From Harmothoe impar (lineage: Eukaryota > Annelida > Polychaeta > Phyllodocida > Polynoidae), in assembly GCA_947462335.1 (NCBI GenBank), contig OX381719.1, forward strand, positions 65,140,808-65,204,807: 64,000 nucleotides of DNA, given 5' to 3'. Positions within the stretch are counted from its first letter, which is position 1. Each line of letters starts with the position of its first letter. Below the pieces are notes generated by a model. The model saw only the letters and a list, made by a program, of their open reading frames with translations, had not been told where the DNA came from and ran no database searches. Shown piece after piece: positions 27,262 to 39,936 of this stretch. Both the position numbers and the translations under genes were made by a program.

Positions 27262-27688
27262 CAGGTCCGGGTAATAAAGGGAAACCCTCCCCAGAGCCGT
27301 TATTTACACCAGTGCAGGTAGGTGTGAAAACACTGCAGGGCTCACTGCCTACTGGGTGAAGTGGAGGAGCACAGAGGGAAAGTTTATAGAAAAGGCTTAT
27401 TTATATGTGATTTTATGGTAATCCAATGTATGATTCACTATTCCCCATGTATGATTCAAGAGCATACACTATCTTATGGGATATTAACATTTAACAGCAA
27501 ATTGATAGAAAATTCAGCAAATGGGTTATAAGAAAACCGTTGCTAATTTTAGCCATGTTGTGTTTATGCTGCAAGCAAAACCGTTGCTAATTCTAGCCCT
27601 GCAGTGTTTTCACACCTACCTGCGTTGTGAAAATTAATACTGGTGTAAATAATGGCTCTGGGGAGGGTTTCCCTTCATTTCCCGTCTG
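27262..27688. mobile_element. Foldback/MITE-like DNA element with long terminal inverted repeats
   Basis: Inverted arms of about 75-90 bp (27262-27342 and 27594-27688) share CCCTCCCCAGAGCC, TTATTTACACCAG and CAGGTAGGTGTGAAAACACT in opposite orientations. The right arm has about 15 extra bases. Both flanks read TAAAA (27257-27261 and 27689-27693). Copy A has the empty site, GGGTGCTTAAAGGTCAGTACC region near 1638-1658, so the insertion postdates the A/B duplication. The roughly 250-bp interior has no coding potential, so it is a non-autonomous element. The ends begin CAG, but I do not assign a superfamily. Confidence 0.8.
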
Positions 27689-28614
27689 TAAAAGGTCAAT
27701 ACCAAATCCGATTATCTTGGCTTACATGGGTTAGCCCTTTTAGTCACATCCTTTAATTGAAAGTGCCCCAATGTCTCACACAGATTGTCGTTGACCTTAA
27801 GCCCTGGCTATATCTTGTTTAAAACATTATAATGTAGACAAACAAGGGGTTAAACATGCTAATTGATAGATTTTAATTAATCTATGAAACAACATATTTG
27901 GTATATATAAACCCAAAATAGTTAATCATATGATGTTATTTAACCAAAGGTGTTAGTAGTGGAAACAGTAAATTACAATAAATTAGTAATGCTTAGCAAA
28001 ATATGATGAAGAATGTAATACAACATGATAATTTATTGTGCACAGGTATGAAAAACCTTGGTTCCAAGCAAACACTGGTAATAAGCATAGAAATAGGTTT
28101 TGTCTACAATGGTTTTCCTTACGTTCCATTAGCAATTTGACCTTACAGTGCTCATTCACTTAAGGCATTGACTTACACACTTACTGCTTCTACATGTAGA
28201 AATATGCCCTCTGAATGAAAAAGTACAAACTTGGGAAAAACTATCCAAGTGTCACATTACCAAGAATTACTCTGGAAGATGGGCCTGGGACGTGGTGTTA
28301 CATATGCCTAACAGGTAGGTGGTGTTAATGAGTGGGGGTCTATGTAGCATTAAGTAATGCTGTGGGCACCAGGCACTGCATGCTTTACTGTAGCCTGCAC
28401 TGGGATTATTTGAAAGTTATTTGGAAGTCTCAATACAGTTTTCACACTTCCAGGAATCATAATGTGAAATAGCTCCAGGGATTTATAAGCCATCTGCGTA
28501 ATAAGTATATATGAGAAACTAAACCCAAATGTACTCTACAGGGTTCCAAATATGTGGGGAACATAGTTTTTATCCCTCCTACACAGGACAAAGAACGTGT
28601 GTAAAAAAGGAATT

Positions 28615-28789
28615 CAGATTGCCTCCAGAATGACATCCCTCCAGGCTCCCTACAGGAGCCTAGGTGACTGCATATGTAGGCAACCTAAAAGTCGCCAAGC
28701 GGAGTTGCATAGTTCTCTGACTCACCTAAGAGAGTCACATGAGGACCTGGGCTCCCCTAAAGAGGGAAGTCATTCTGGAGGCAACCTGG
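28615..28789. repeat. Inverted repeat with 26-bp arms
   Basis: The left arm TTGCCTCCAGAATGACATCC (from 28619) is mirrored by GAAGTCATTCTGGAGGCAAC at about 28766-28785, with a loop of about 120 bp. Copy A has a single related stretch near 3030-3060 (ACCTCCAGAATGCCTCCC), so B gained an inverted copy or a small foldback element. Confidence 0.6.
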
Positions 28790-31380
28790 ACTACCTTTTG
28801 ATGCTGCTTGCAAACACTGTGAAGGCCAACTGACTCCCTCAAAACAATTTGGCAGCCAGCAGCTTGTAATGATACGTGGCAATGTTATCCATCTTTCAAT
28901 ATTGTCTCATCAGCCAGATATGAGCTGTACAATTGTGTTGGATAGGAAAAGTTCCAATGGCACCATGGGACAAATTGTTCTTTGCAGCTGAATTAGATTT
29001 AAACCTTTTTTTGACAATTTCCGTTCTCTCAGGCCCATGCAGGTCTTAACTTTGTTATGCAAATTGTTTTCAGGCAGAGTTCCATTATGTAACAGAGGTT
29101 GTCCTCTAGATAACCCTACAAGTTGGGTTGATCTGAATATAGGGAGAATATTTAGTATAATTCTTATAGAGGCGGAGCTACAAAACATTATTATGTATCA
29201 TAGAACTGTTGTAAGGTAAAAGGGAACAACAGCAACACTTACTCCCTGTCAAACAACACTATGAGGGTAATTTGTTATATGATGTGAAATAGTGTGAAGT
29301 AATGCTACAGCAGCATAAGAGCCCAGGCACTTTTAATATTCAATTTTGACCAAGCCGCAATCTTTTGTAGAATTTCGGCTGAACTCAAAAATCGGATGGC
29401 TCGTTTTTCCAATATAGCCGCCCAAAGAAAGGGCCTGTCACCTTTTTCAAGAATGGCTTTCTTCACAGTTTGGACTGGCTTTTCCGCTTCGTAAACCTAT
29501 TTTCATACTATGCTGTGACATAGTTCTTTTTTTCTACATTCATCAGACCAATACATTAATAAAATTCAAGATTTTGGGCATTAAAATGGCACTTTCTGAT
29601 GGTTTGGTGCATTATTATTGAATGGAATTTCCTCAGTTCTGGTAAAAGCAAAGATTTACCCTAACAAACTTAGCCTTTCAAATCTAATTGAGAACACACT
29701 GAAGATACAACAGTTGTAATCTAATTTGTTTCGAGTTTCCCCTTACATACTGCAATGTTTCCATCAATGTTTAAAAGTACACTTTTATATCTATAGTATT
29801 GCAAAGCAGGTCGTACTAAAAAACATATGCAATTCTTCCTCTGAAAAATGCAACGAATCAACATACTATAAACTTTTTCAACATGCCTCTAATGTGTGTC
29901 AATGTCATTGTGAAGAATGGATATTAGAGACTGCTGACTAAAGAAAATGTTCTTCCACGACCAAATTACTGTTATTACACTCCCCAAAACGTTTGAACAA
30001 TTTTAAGTTGAGCTGTGACTGACCTTTTGTAAAACTAGTGGCAATTGTATTATCAACGAGACAGTGCCAGCTTTTCATGTTGGATTAGTACCATGGGACA
30101 AATTGTACTTTGCACCTAAATTAGATTTAATCTGTTAGTTTGAACTTTCTATTATCTCCAGCCCACACTTCTCTCAATCTTGTTACGTAATTCATTTCCA
30201 GGCAGCATGGAATTCAAATCAAACTTGTTCTGATATATTCGTATGTATACAGGTAGAGCCCATCACTGCACAAGAAGTCCAATGTCATTTGTTTTTTGCT
30301 TCCCACATACTTCTGATATGTAGCACCTAACCAAGTTACACGAAGCCAATTTTTAATACCCATCTATGCTGTAATGTACAAAACACATATGCTTTTAAAC
30401 AGTGAATCAAAGGGAGAGCTCTGCAGTTGGGTTCCAGGCTCAGATGTAACTGACCATCTGTAAAACGGCCTCTTGTAATGTACCCTGATGGGGGATATAC
30501 TGGGGAGCTGGCAGCTCACCTAACATGTGAGACAATGTTTTGATGTGCCTTTTTGGTGAAAGGTGAACTGGTAACAGAATCGGCGAGGCACCCATATTGT
30601 GTAGAATAGTGTCACAATTTACAAATGAAATACCAACCACAAATAGTCTGCTTTATTAAGACTCTAAACACATTGAAACACGGTTTCACAGTTCTATGTT
30701 GTAATGATAAGAGGCAATCATTTGAGAGAGAATTCATTACCTTACAATAAGGTATTTTTAGAAAGCAACTGTTTCAAATGCCTCCTGTTTAGTAAACATG
30801 GACCTTGGCCAGACGTCAAACTTAAATGTTGAAGTAGGATGTTGAGATGAAGAAGGCTAGCATACCTCCTTAAGCTTTATACATATTGATTTGAAGTGAT
30901 TACAATTTGATATGCTGTTTGACATGAGAAAATCTTCCTCAACGTTTTCAGCCCTCAGTATATGCTTATTTTGCACAAAAGGGACAGATGTCATGTTTGC
31001 TCACCTAAGAGCATTCTTTTGCAGACAACCAGATAATTTTGGACAGCAGGATTATCAAAGCATGATCTCTCCTGTAGACATATGTTTATATTCATAGAGG
31101 GGATATGAAACATCTTGTCTGGATTTGACATTGTCTGCGATCTCCTCTGTGAGGCCTATCCATAGAGATGTTTAGCTTGCTAAGAGATTGAGGCTAATAT
31201 TGATCACAAAGCCCCATGTTCTGTTTATGGTGGCCGAAATTAATGTCATCACATTTCAAGATGACGGAAGAAGACATGCTATCTCTGTTGTCAATTATTC
31301 TGTCTGTTCTTAATGACTGAGGTATTTTTATGGTCCCTAGCTTTTAGAGTCTCCAGTAGTGGGAATTAATGATGTAATTT
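28640..31380. other. Copy B-specific sequence with internal diverged repeat; no gene seen
   Basis: This part has no counterpart in copy A. CATGGGACAAATTGTTCTTTG near 28964 recurs as CATGGGACAAATTGTACTTTG near 30092. The following TTAGATTTAA...CTTTGTTATGCAAATT...CAGGCAG stretch also recurs, giving two diverged copies about 1.1 kb apart. A third, weaker relative lies near 25955-25990. Open frames are short and unshared. Confidence 0.5.
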
Positions 31381-31527
31381 CACGTGTTGCAAAAGAGTTC
31401 AACTTCAATATTCTCTGTACAGTATCATCACCAAAGGCATTTTGTTTCATGGTTCTACCTTAGCAAATACCAACATTGTAAGGATTTTCAAAGCGTAATT
31501 GTCCCCGAAGACTGTTGGCTTGTACTT

Positions 31528-34500
31528 TTTTTTTTTTTGATTTTGCAGTGTGTATTTATTCATGGAATGATATTTCAAAATACAACAATCAAAAATACAC
31601 GTGAACTACATGGCATTGTATATCCAGATATGTCACAATGTATGCGGGTCTATGGCCCTTTTATATGAGATAGTATGACATGTATGCTAGATAAACATCA
31701 TGGGCACACTCAGGGCGCCAGCTGTATGAGTATGAAGCAGTAAACATATTAGTACAAGTGAGAACACATAGTCGATCATTTATGCAGAAGCTTAATTGGG
31801 CTTCATTTTCCTTGACACACGCTATACAGACACATTATTCCTCTCTTCAGAGGATTTAAACACATTCGGGCACATGGTGGCCTTGCTGAGGCCGGGCGAT
31901 AGCCTGGTACAGCGATACAGGCATACTAGGATGGGTTAGACATTTGAGGCTTGTATGACTGCATGTATTGGGTTACTCTTTCAAATCGACACATTCAGCA
32001 GTTATTACGCACTATTTGTATGACAATGGAGCTTGGTGGTGTCAAGAGATAATTACTTGTAGTGCCGGGTTGGTTAGTTAGGACCTATCACCAGCGCGCC
32101 TGGCTTCACTTTTCAGCCTTATATGTTTCAGAGCTTCAACTTTAAAAGCATTCTTCTCTGCAGTTTGTCTGCAGTGAGGAGATAGACTGTTCCAGAGCTG
32201 TACAGCTCGGTACAAGGGACATTTCCTGTAACTTAGCTTCACATCTGGCGGAAATAGGAGCTCTAGTGTATTAGCAGACCTAGTTAACCGGCCATTAGTT
32301 ACATTAGGCTTGACGACAAGACCAACATTTTCAGCACTCAGAACCTCTGAATATAGGTATCTGTGTACAAGCATCATTAGTTGGATGTCAAACCTTACGT
32401 CAATGTAATCTATCTTACAATCTTTATGAAGACCCGCGACCGGGTGTTTCATGTTGGTTTTTAGACAGGTCCTAAGGCCCCGGTTTTGAACACGTTGGAG
32501 CTTTTGTTGTAGGGTAGTGGTTAGACCATTATAGAGTAGCCCACAGTACTCAATAACAGGTAAGACAGTTTGCTTATATATGAGTATTGCAGTGGACCGA
32601 GGCATCATATTTCGAATTTTGCCGATTAGGTATCAATGCGGTGACAGGATGTGCTAATGGTTTTACTGACATGTTTTTGAAATTCAGCTTATTGTCAATG
32701 ATAACACCGAGGAATTCGTATTGTTGTTTTACATTAAGTGTGTGGCCTCCAATTTTTATAGTGGGATCTATATTGGATGGGCTGTTGAACAAAACAATTT
32801 CAGTTTTGTTAGTATTAATACATAGTCCACTTGAGCTAAACCAATTATATACCCGATGGGCATCATATTGAAGGAGATTTTCAGCTATAGCAGAGGATTT
32901 GTGATTTCCAAAAATACCACATCGTCAGCATACATTGCAACAGAACAGTTTTTTATGACAGAGGGTAGGTTATTAATGTAACAGATAAACAGTAAGGGGC
33001 CGAGTATCGACCCCTGTGGAACGCCAAAAGAGACCTTTTGGGTCGAGGAGTTGACATTGTTACACAGTACATGTTGGCTTCTATTAGCTAAGTAGGCATG
33101 GAACCAGTTGGTGTATAATTTAGGTATTCCAAGGTCGGATAGGCGCTTTAATAGCTCACCGTGGTGGATTGAATCAAAAGCTTTCCTTACGTCCAGGAAG
33201 CAGGCAGCCACAGCCTCCCCCCGGTCACGTGCCTTGTATAGGTCATTCACCACAGAGAAGACTGCGTCTGCCGTCCCCCTGGACGCTCGGAAGCCATATT
33301 GGTGGGGGGATATTTTATTATTATTCTCCAACCAACCGTATACTCTTGTGTAAATGACACGCTCCATTATCTTACTAAGGATTGGCAATAGAGAAATTGG
33401 CCTCAAATTACCAATCTCCCTTAAGTTGCCAGCCTTGAGTAGAGGGACTACTGTGGCACAGGCCCATGTGTCAGGAAAAGCAACCTTTTCCAGACAGTTA
33501 TTTATTAATACAGTTAGTTGCGGCGCTAGGATGAGCAAGGCATCCTTCAACACCTTAGCTGATACATCTTTAACTCCACTTGACTTGTGAGTTTGAATAT
33601 TCCGTATGATAGATATGACCCTATCATATGTAACCTCATCATCAGCATGCATGACATTGTCTTTACATAGTGACGATGGGTCCCTCAGGTCCGTGACAGT
33701 GGGGGTGTTACCCAGGCTATTGAACAAATTGCTACCTATTTCCGAGAAGAATGTATTTACATAGTCAGGTACATTTCCACCCCTTATTTCAACCCCAGTG
33801 GTATGGTGTTCATAAATTATTTTTGGATTTTCTTGGTCGATATTACCTAGGAGTATGTTTATTTGGCGCCAGAATTTAGTTGGGTTGTCCGAATAGTTGT
33901 CAAGTGTATCATAGATATATTGTTTTTTTGCATAATCACAGTGTTTATTTACGAGATTCCTGAGATGTTGGGCTCTGACTAGCAATGGCTTATTATGGGA
34001 TTTATTTTGGCAGTATTCATATACCACCTGGCTAGGTTCGTATATTATTTCCAGAATCTCTTTACTTAGCCAGGGTTTATTGCGGTCCTTAAAGGTCATG
34101 CTCTTAATCGGACAGTTTTCATCCAAGTAACATGTAATATGGGACAACATGATGTCCCATTTCACGTTGACATCATTTTCAGAGTGGAAACCACGCCAAT
34201 CAATGTTAAGCAGGTAGTCCTCAAAGTCATTTTTGTCATAGTGTCTATAGGATCGGCCGCGTATATTTCTGACAATAGGCTTGACGTTATATAGCTTGCG
34301 CGTGGCGAAGGTGGCAAGATGGTCAGATAGATACACTGGTAGGACACCAGAGTTTGAGACAATAGGACATGTTGTAGTCATTATATCAATACAGGTCCCA
34401 CCAGCCACATTTGGGTTGGGGTTAGGGCGAGTGATCTCATAAATCAGGTTATTGAACGGGAGATCCTCAATACATTTGTTATATAGTTTGGTTTTCCAGT

Positions 34501-34976
34501 TATCATCTGACAGTAGGTCTACATTTATGTCCCTCATTACCCATAATTCCCTACCATCCAACAGTGGATGTTTACAGGTGTCAATTAAGACCTTAATACA
34601 TTGGGCCCAGATACCGTCTGGGGGTCTATATACATGTATTATAGACAGGAGCCTGTGCTTGGGCTGTGTTATATTAATTACTTGGATTTCAATGTCCTTA
34701 TTTGACTTACAAAGATCAGGCACAGGTGTACAAAATTCAGAGAGTGTGTCTTTGACATAGCAGATTAAACCTCCCCCAGTTTTATCAATGACCCTGTCCA
34801 TACGTATAACTTGGTAGTCGGGGATAAACACTTTACTAGAAGGGAGCTATACCTATCCGTTTAGCACGTGAATTGCTAGCAAAGGCATGAGTATACAGGT
34901 GTCATTGACAGGACTGAATCTCTGAGCGATTAGCGTGGTGTAAGGTTACAGTGTAACGTATGTTACTAGTCACATT
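31528..34976 (-). mobile_element. Non-LTR retrotransposon (CR1/L2-like LINE), 5'-truncated, frameshifted
   Basis: Reading on the minus strand, endonuclease and reverse transcriptase sequences are followed by a C-terminal region, about 550 bp of 3' UTR, and a run of A that appears as T on the plus strand near 31527-31538. Copy A keeps the uninserted site: GGCTTGTACTTTTT is followed there by AGTGACTGTCTAG near 3278. The element therefore inserted into B after the A/B duplication. Its protein is clearly different from the LINE at 3395-6806, so it is a separate family or a distant subfamily. Confidence 0.85.
32078..34831 (-). pseudogene. LINE ORF2 remnant: endonuclease/reverse transcriptase with two frameshifts
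   Basis: The largest frame (34831-32885) holds the C-terminal two-thirds of an AP endonuclease (VYRPPDG, DINVDLL, SDHLATFATRK) and most of a reverse transcriptase (LRPISLLPILSKIMERV, FLDVRKAFDSIHH, GVPQGSILGPLLFICYINN, MYADDVV). The endonuclease N-terminus with the usual ETWL motif is missing. The frame shifts just after YADDVVF at a five-A run on the plus strand (32910-32914). It continues in a second frame (NTNKTEIVLFNS, QYEFLGVIIDNKL) and shifts again near 32620-32640 into a C-terminal segment ending at 32078. The first shift could be a homopolymer sequencing error. Together with the 5' loss, the copy is most likely dead. EN has MRDIN where GDFN is usual, another sign of decay. Confidence 0.85.
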
Positions 34977-35590
34977 TGTAACTGTCTAGTCTTTCCTTGC
35001 ATTTCTTGTGAACATTGTCTCTCTTGTCTTGCATTCTGATACATTAACATTTGCTTTTACATGTATGTAATCAATTATGCAGACAATGTATAATTTATTT
35101 GATGCCATTATGCTTCAATTTTCAGTTCATCTTGAGCCGCTGAAAAAATCCACATTCAAAACATAAAAGTATCTGTCACATTGAAATATTGATTATCAAA
35201 CTTTTTGTTTCCTCTCTACTAAATTCAAATCATACTGTTACTTTATATTAGAGAAACAGACTTGCCATGACATGCTAAACAGTGGATATTATGGACCAGA
35301 TACAGCAGAGTTTAGAATATTCACAACCAGTGACACTGGGCAATGTAACCACAAAGTAACAACCATATCATAATACTGCTGCAGAAAACAGGCGTCACTA
35401 TATTCTTTTGTAATATTCAGCATCCCATTACCAATCAAAGATGTATTAATAAAGGTGAAGCAATGTGTGTCAAGACAGATTGTAAAGTTCAGACCGCTGT
35501 CCATGAATAAAATCTTTTCCTGTGTGTGTCCTTTCTTGGTATTCAACTTGCTTCTTCATTAGTGTTTCTAAGTAACTGTAGAAATGTACA

Positions 35591-36059
35591 AGTGAGGGCG
35601 CAAACAGATTCCATCTGTTTGCTAGCCCTCACTTGTTTGAGAAGATACTGGATTTACTATTTTGGAAGGGGTTGTGTTTGGAAACGCATTAGGCATTTGG
35701 AGGTGTGTTTGGGATTTATTTCAAAGCTGGTGAGGAAATTTGTTTACTTGATGACATAGAGGTTATAAATGACAACAAAGGAATTCCTTCTGTTATAATG
35801 GAAACTGATTTTATTAATAATTAAAAGGGCAGTAATCAATTGACTTGGATGAAGATTGATATATTGAAGAGTTCCTAGACTTTCTAAATGTCTGGTGGAA
35901 TTCCTAGATATAGAGTTTCTAGACCCATTGATGAGTTTAGATACACATGTTGAAGAGTTCCTAAACATGTGGATGAGTTTCCTAGATATGTGGAACAGTT
36001 TCTAGATGGGTTTCACGCCCGACTTGTATCCGAAATTCCCTCTCATGAAGTCCATATTT
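35591..36059. other. Unique AT-rich sequence with degenerate short repeats
   Basis: Between about 35865 and 36010, GAGTTCCTAGA, GAGTTTCTAGA, GAGTTCCTAAA and CAGTTTCTAGA recur at irregular spacing, an old minisatellite-like stretch. No gene is seen. Confidence 0.5.
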
Positions 36060-38991
36060 AAAGGGCTAGTATGAGTGTTGTGGGGCCCCTGGCCATGTTG
36101 TGGAGCCCCTAGGCGTGGTATGGAGCCCCTACACGTGTTGTGGAGCGCCTACACGTGCGACTCCCGCGACTCCAGCTCCCATGGCTCCCATCTGTGCGAC
36201 TCCTGCTCGTACCGCTCACGTTCACTGGAAAATATAAGAATTTACATATAAAATGGCAGAAAAAGAACTTTAATTTCTGAAGAACCATGGCCTTTACTAC
36301 CGGGTATTTACATGTATTAAAGCACAGACAGCTCTATTAACCTTTCTGAGTGTTAAATACCGGGTATTTACATCTTTTAAAGCACAGGCAACTCTAATAA
36401 CCTTTCTGAGGCAGTACTGTGGAGTTTAAGGTCGGACATGTATCAAACCGGGGGGGGGGGGGGACAAAAAGTCACTAATATGCACCTAGCTCTGGAACTA
36501 AACATGATAGAGAGATAAATTGAACATTTCTGAACTCCTCTCGCCAAGACGCTTCGTTTGGCACTATAATTGGCTCTGAAGAAAAGACCCGAGATCCCCC
36601 CCCCCTAAAGTCAAAAATTGGGTTAATGACCTGGGAATTGTTTTTTATATAAATTCAAGGTCTATATTTAGCAGTGCGTTAGTGGCAGTACTGAGAATTA
36701 GGCCTTACCCCCTGAAAGTATCCCATGAAAATTGGTCACATTGGGCGCTCAGTCAGTACTGTGGAGTTTAAGATTTGCTCTGAAGACCAAATTTCAGAGA
36801 CCCCCCCTGAAGTCGAAAATTGGGTAAATGCTGACCCAAGGAGGAGTGGTTGGAGCCCCTAGACGTGTTGAAGAGCCCCTGATCAAGGTTCTGAGTGCTG
36901 TGTCCACGTGGCCAAGGCTCCCGCTTCTGCAACTCCGGCGACTCCCGCTCCCGTGGCTCCCGTTTGTGCGACTCCTGCTCGTACCGCTCACGTTCACTGG
37001 AAAATATAAGAATTTACATATGAAATGGCAGAAAAAGAACTTTAATTTCTGAAGAACCATGGCCTTAACTACCGGGTATTCACATGTATTAAAGCACAGA
37101 CAGCTCTATTAACCTTTCTGAGTGTTAAATACCGGGTATTTACATCTTTTAAAGCACAGGCAACTCTAATAACCTTTCTGAGGCAGTACTGTGGAGTTTA
37201 AGGTCGGACATGTATCAAACCGGGGGGGGGGGGGACAAAAAGTCACTAATATGCACCTAGCTCTGGAACTAAACATGATAGAGAGATAAATTGAACATTT
37301 CTGAACTCCTCTCGCCAAGACGCATCATTTGGAGCCATAATTTAGTCTCGATTTTCACAATATTCTTCATTCTGCTCTTTTAAATTTTGAGGTACCTAGA
37401 CATGATATTTGAGAATTTCCTTTTGCTGGGACTACCACTTATGTCCAAAGAATGAGAATTTCTGGGAGATATTGCATAATATGCAGTAGTTATTTAGTAA
37501 ACATGCACTGAACTCGTTTGGTGTTAACTGGGGCGCGCGCAAATTTTTTCGCCCCCCCCCCCCCATGGGCCCTTTGGAAATGTTCAATTTTGAGGTACTT
37601 AGACACAATATTTGAGAAATTCTTTTTGCGAGGACTACCATAGATGTGTATAGTATAGAATGCAAACATGCCCATAGCTCTGGAACTAAACATGATAGAG
37701 AGATAAATTGAACATTTCTGAACTCCTCTCGCCAAGACGCTTCGTTTGGCACTATAATTGGCTCTAGAGAAACATTTCCGAGACCCCCCCTGAAGTCAAA
37801 AATTGGGTAAATGACCTGGGAATTGTTTTTTTATATAAATTCAAGGTCTATAGATAGCAGTGCGTTAGTGGCAGTACTGAGAATTAGGCCTAACTCCCTG
37901 AAAGTATCCAATGAAAATTGGTCACATTGGGCGCTCAGTCAGTACTGTGGAGTTTAAGATTTGCTCTGAAGACCAAATTTCAGAGACCCCCCTGAAGTCG
38001 AAAATTGGGTAAATGCTGACCTGAGGAGGAGTGGTTGGAGCCCCTAGACGTGTTGAAGAGCCCTGATCAAGGTTCTGAGTGCTGTGTCCACGTGGCCAAG
38101 GCTCCCGCTCCTGCAACTCCGGCGACTCCCGCTCCCGTGGCTCCGTTTGTGCGACTCCTGCTTGTACCGCTCACGTTCACTGGAAAATATAAGAATTTAC
38201 ATATGAAATGGCAGAAAAAGAACTTTAATTTCTGAAGAACCATGGCCTTAACTACTGGGTATTCACATGTATTAAAGCACAGACAGCTCTATTAACCTTC
38301 TGAGTGTTAAATACCGGGTATTTACATCTTTTAAAGCACAGGCAACTCTAATAACCTTTCTGAGGCAGTACTGGTTTAAGGTCGGACATGTATCAAACCG
38401 GGGGGGGGGGGGACAAAAAGTCACTAATATGCACCTAGCTCTGGAACTAAACATGATAGAGAGATAAATTGAACATTTCTGAACTCCTCTCGCCAAGACG
38501 CATCATTTGGAGCCATAATTTAGTCTCGATTTTCACAATATTCTTCATTCTGCTCTTTTAAATTTTGAGGTACCTAGACATGATATTTGAGGATTTCCTT
38601 TTGCTAGGACTATCACTAATGTCAAAGAATGAGAATTTCTGGGAGATATTGCATAATATGCAGTAGTTATTTAGTAAACATGCACTGAACTCGTTTGGTG
38701 TTAACTGGGGCGCGCGCAAATTTTTTTCGCCCCCCCCCCCCCCATGGGCCCTTTGGAAATGTTCAATTTTGAGGGTACTTAGACACAATATTTAAGAAAT
38801 TCTTTTTGCGAGGACTACCATAGATGTGTATAGTATAGAATGCAAACATGCCCATAGCTCTGGAACTAAACATGATAGAGAGATAAATTGAACATTTCTG
38901 AACTTCTCTCGCCAAGAGACGCTTCGTTTGGCACTATAATTGGCTCTAAAGAAACATTTCCGAGACCCCCCCCTGAAGTCAAAAATTGGGT
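36060..38991 (+). repeat. Large tandem repeat, three units of about 0.8-1.2 kb, cut by the assembly gap
   Basis: The landmark CGCTCACGTTCACTGG occurs at about 36212, 36985 and 38167, giving spacings of about 773 and 1182 bp. Units also share GGAGCCCCTAGACGTGTTG, TACCGGGTATTTACATC, long G runs (near 36450, 37221, 38400), C runs (near 36596, 37552, 38730) and TAGCTCTGGAACTAAACATG (near 36487, 37257, 37675, 38435, 38855). Units two and three carry an extra internal sub-duplication. The several apparent small proteins are frames of this repeat, open in both strands, and not genes. Confidence 0.85.
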
Positions 38992-39191
38992 NNNNNNNNN
39001 NNNNNNNNNNNNNNNNNNNNNNNNNNNNNNNNNNNNNNNNNNNNNNNNNNNNNNNNNNNNNNNNNNNNNNNNNNNNNNNNNNNNNNNNNNNNNNNNNNNN
39101 NNNNNNNNNNNNNNNNNNNNNNNNNNNNNNNNNNNNNNNNNNNNNNNNNNNNNNNNNNNNNNNNNNNNNNNNNNNNNNNNNNNNNNNNNNN
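38992..39191. other. Assembly gap (200 N)
   Basis: Exactly 200 Ns lie inside the tandem repeat, so the number of repeat units is unknown and the gap length may be a placeholder. Confidence 1.
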
Positions 39192-39902
39192 CATAGACGT
39201 GTCCTCATTATGGGTGTGGACCACTAAATTCGACATGGCGACATGGGCCCTATTTTTGGCTTAGTGACATGCGACATGAGGAATATAAGAGATAGTGACA
39301 TGGGACATAGCCTTTTCTTAAAATAGACATGGTGACATGGTCATTTCTTAAAATCGACAGGGAAAATTGGGACCACTCATCCAGGACCCCTCTCATTGGT
39401 CAGGCTGGGTCACGTGAGTTACTGCGACGGGCAGGCTAGCCTCCCGCGCCTTGTACAAAGGCACCATCGTAAAATCCATGATGTAAAAAATGGGGAGATG
39501 CATTGAGTTGAATTAATGAAATAGCAAACTCTGGTGTATGGAGGGTGTGAGTGGGGAGCCCCGTGCTAGGTGGGGGGGGGGGGGGGTGAGGGGAGGAGGG
39601 TAGGTGGGGGGAGAGGGAGGTGAGAACAATGCCCGGGCAGCTGGTGCTATTTATAGCACCTTGATCTATTTATAGACGGTGCTGCAGGCTGCCCAGGTAC
39701 AGGACACCCGGCACGGGGGGGGGGGGGGGGGTGTCCATGAGAGCGGGGGGGGGGATGGAAGGGGGGGTGCAATGGGGGATAGTAGGGGAGGGCAATCTAA
39801 TTAGATTCCTATACTATTCCTATTTTTTTCTATGAAAAGTCCACATGTACATTGGGAGTTCAATATTGGGGGAGCTGCTCACTACTCCAGTTACTCAGGT
39901 GT

Positions 39903-39936
<34 letters not shown>

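Larger units (their letters stand above)
25690..35590 (+). repeat. Segmental duplication copy B (partner of 1-7255)
   Basis: Copy B is collinear with A but longer. It contains a foldback TIR element (27262-27688), about 2.7 kb absent from A (roughly 28640-31380) and a LINE on the minus strand (31528-34976). The last shared stretch is TTGGTATTCAACTTGCTTC followed by GTAGAAATGTA near 35535-35590, matching 7205-7257. After that the two copies diverge completely. Confidence 0.75.

Noticed and set aside
33108..34760. Plus-strand frames opposite the second LINE
   Set aside because: They are shadows of the minus-strand endonuclease/reverse transcriptase.
36794..38788. Several 65-105-codon frames on both strands
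   Set aside because: They lie in the large tandem repeat, overlap one another on both strands, and read through G and C homopolymers.
38792..39264. Open frames containing long runs of X
   Set aside because: They are produced by the 200-N assembly gap.
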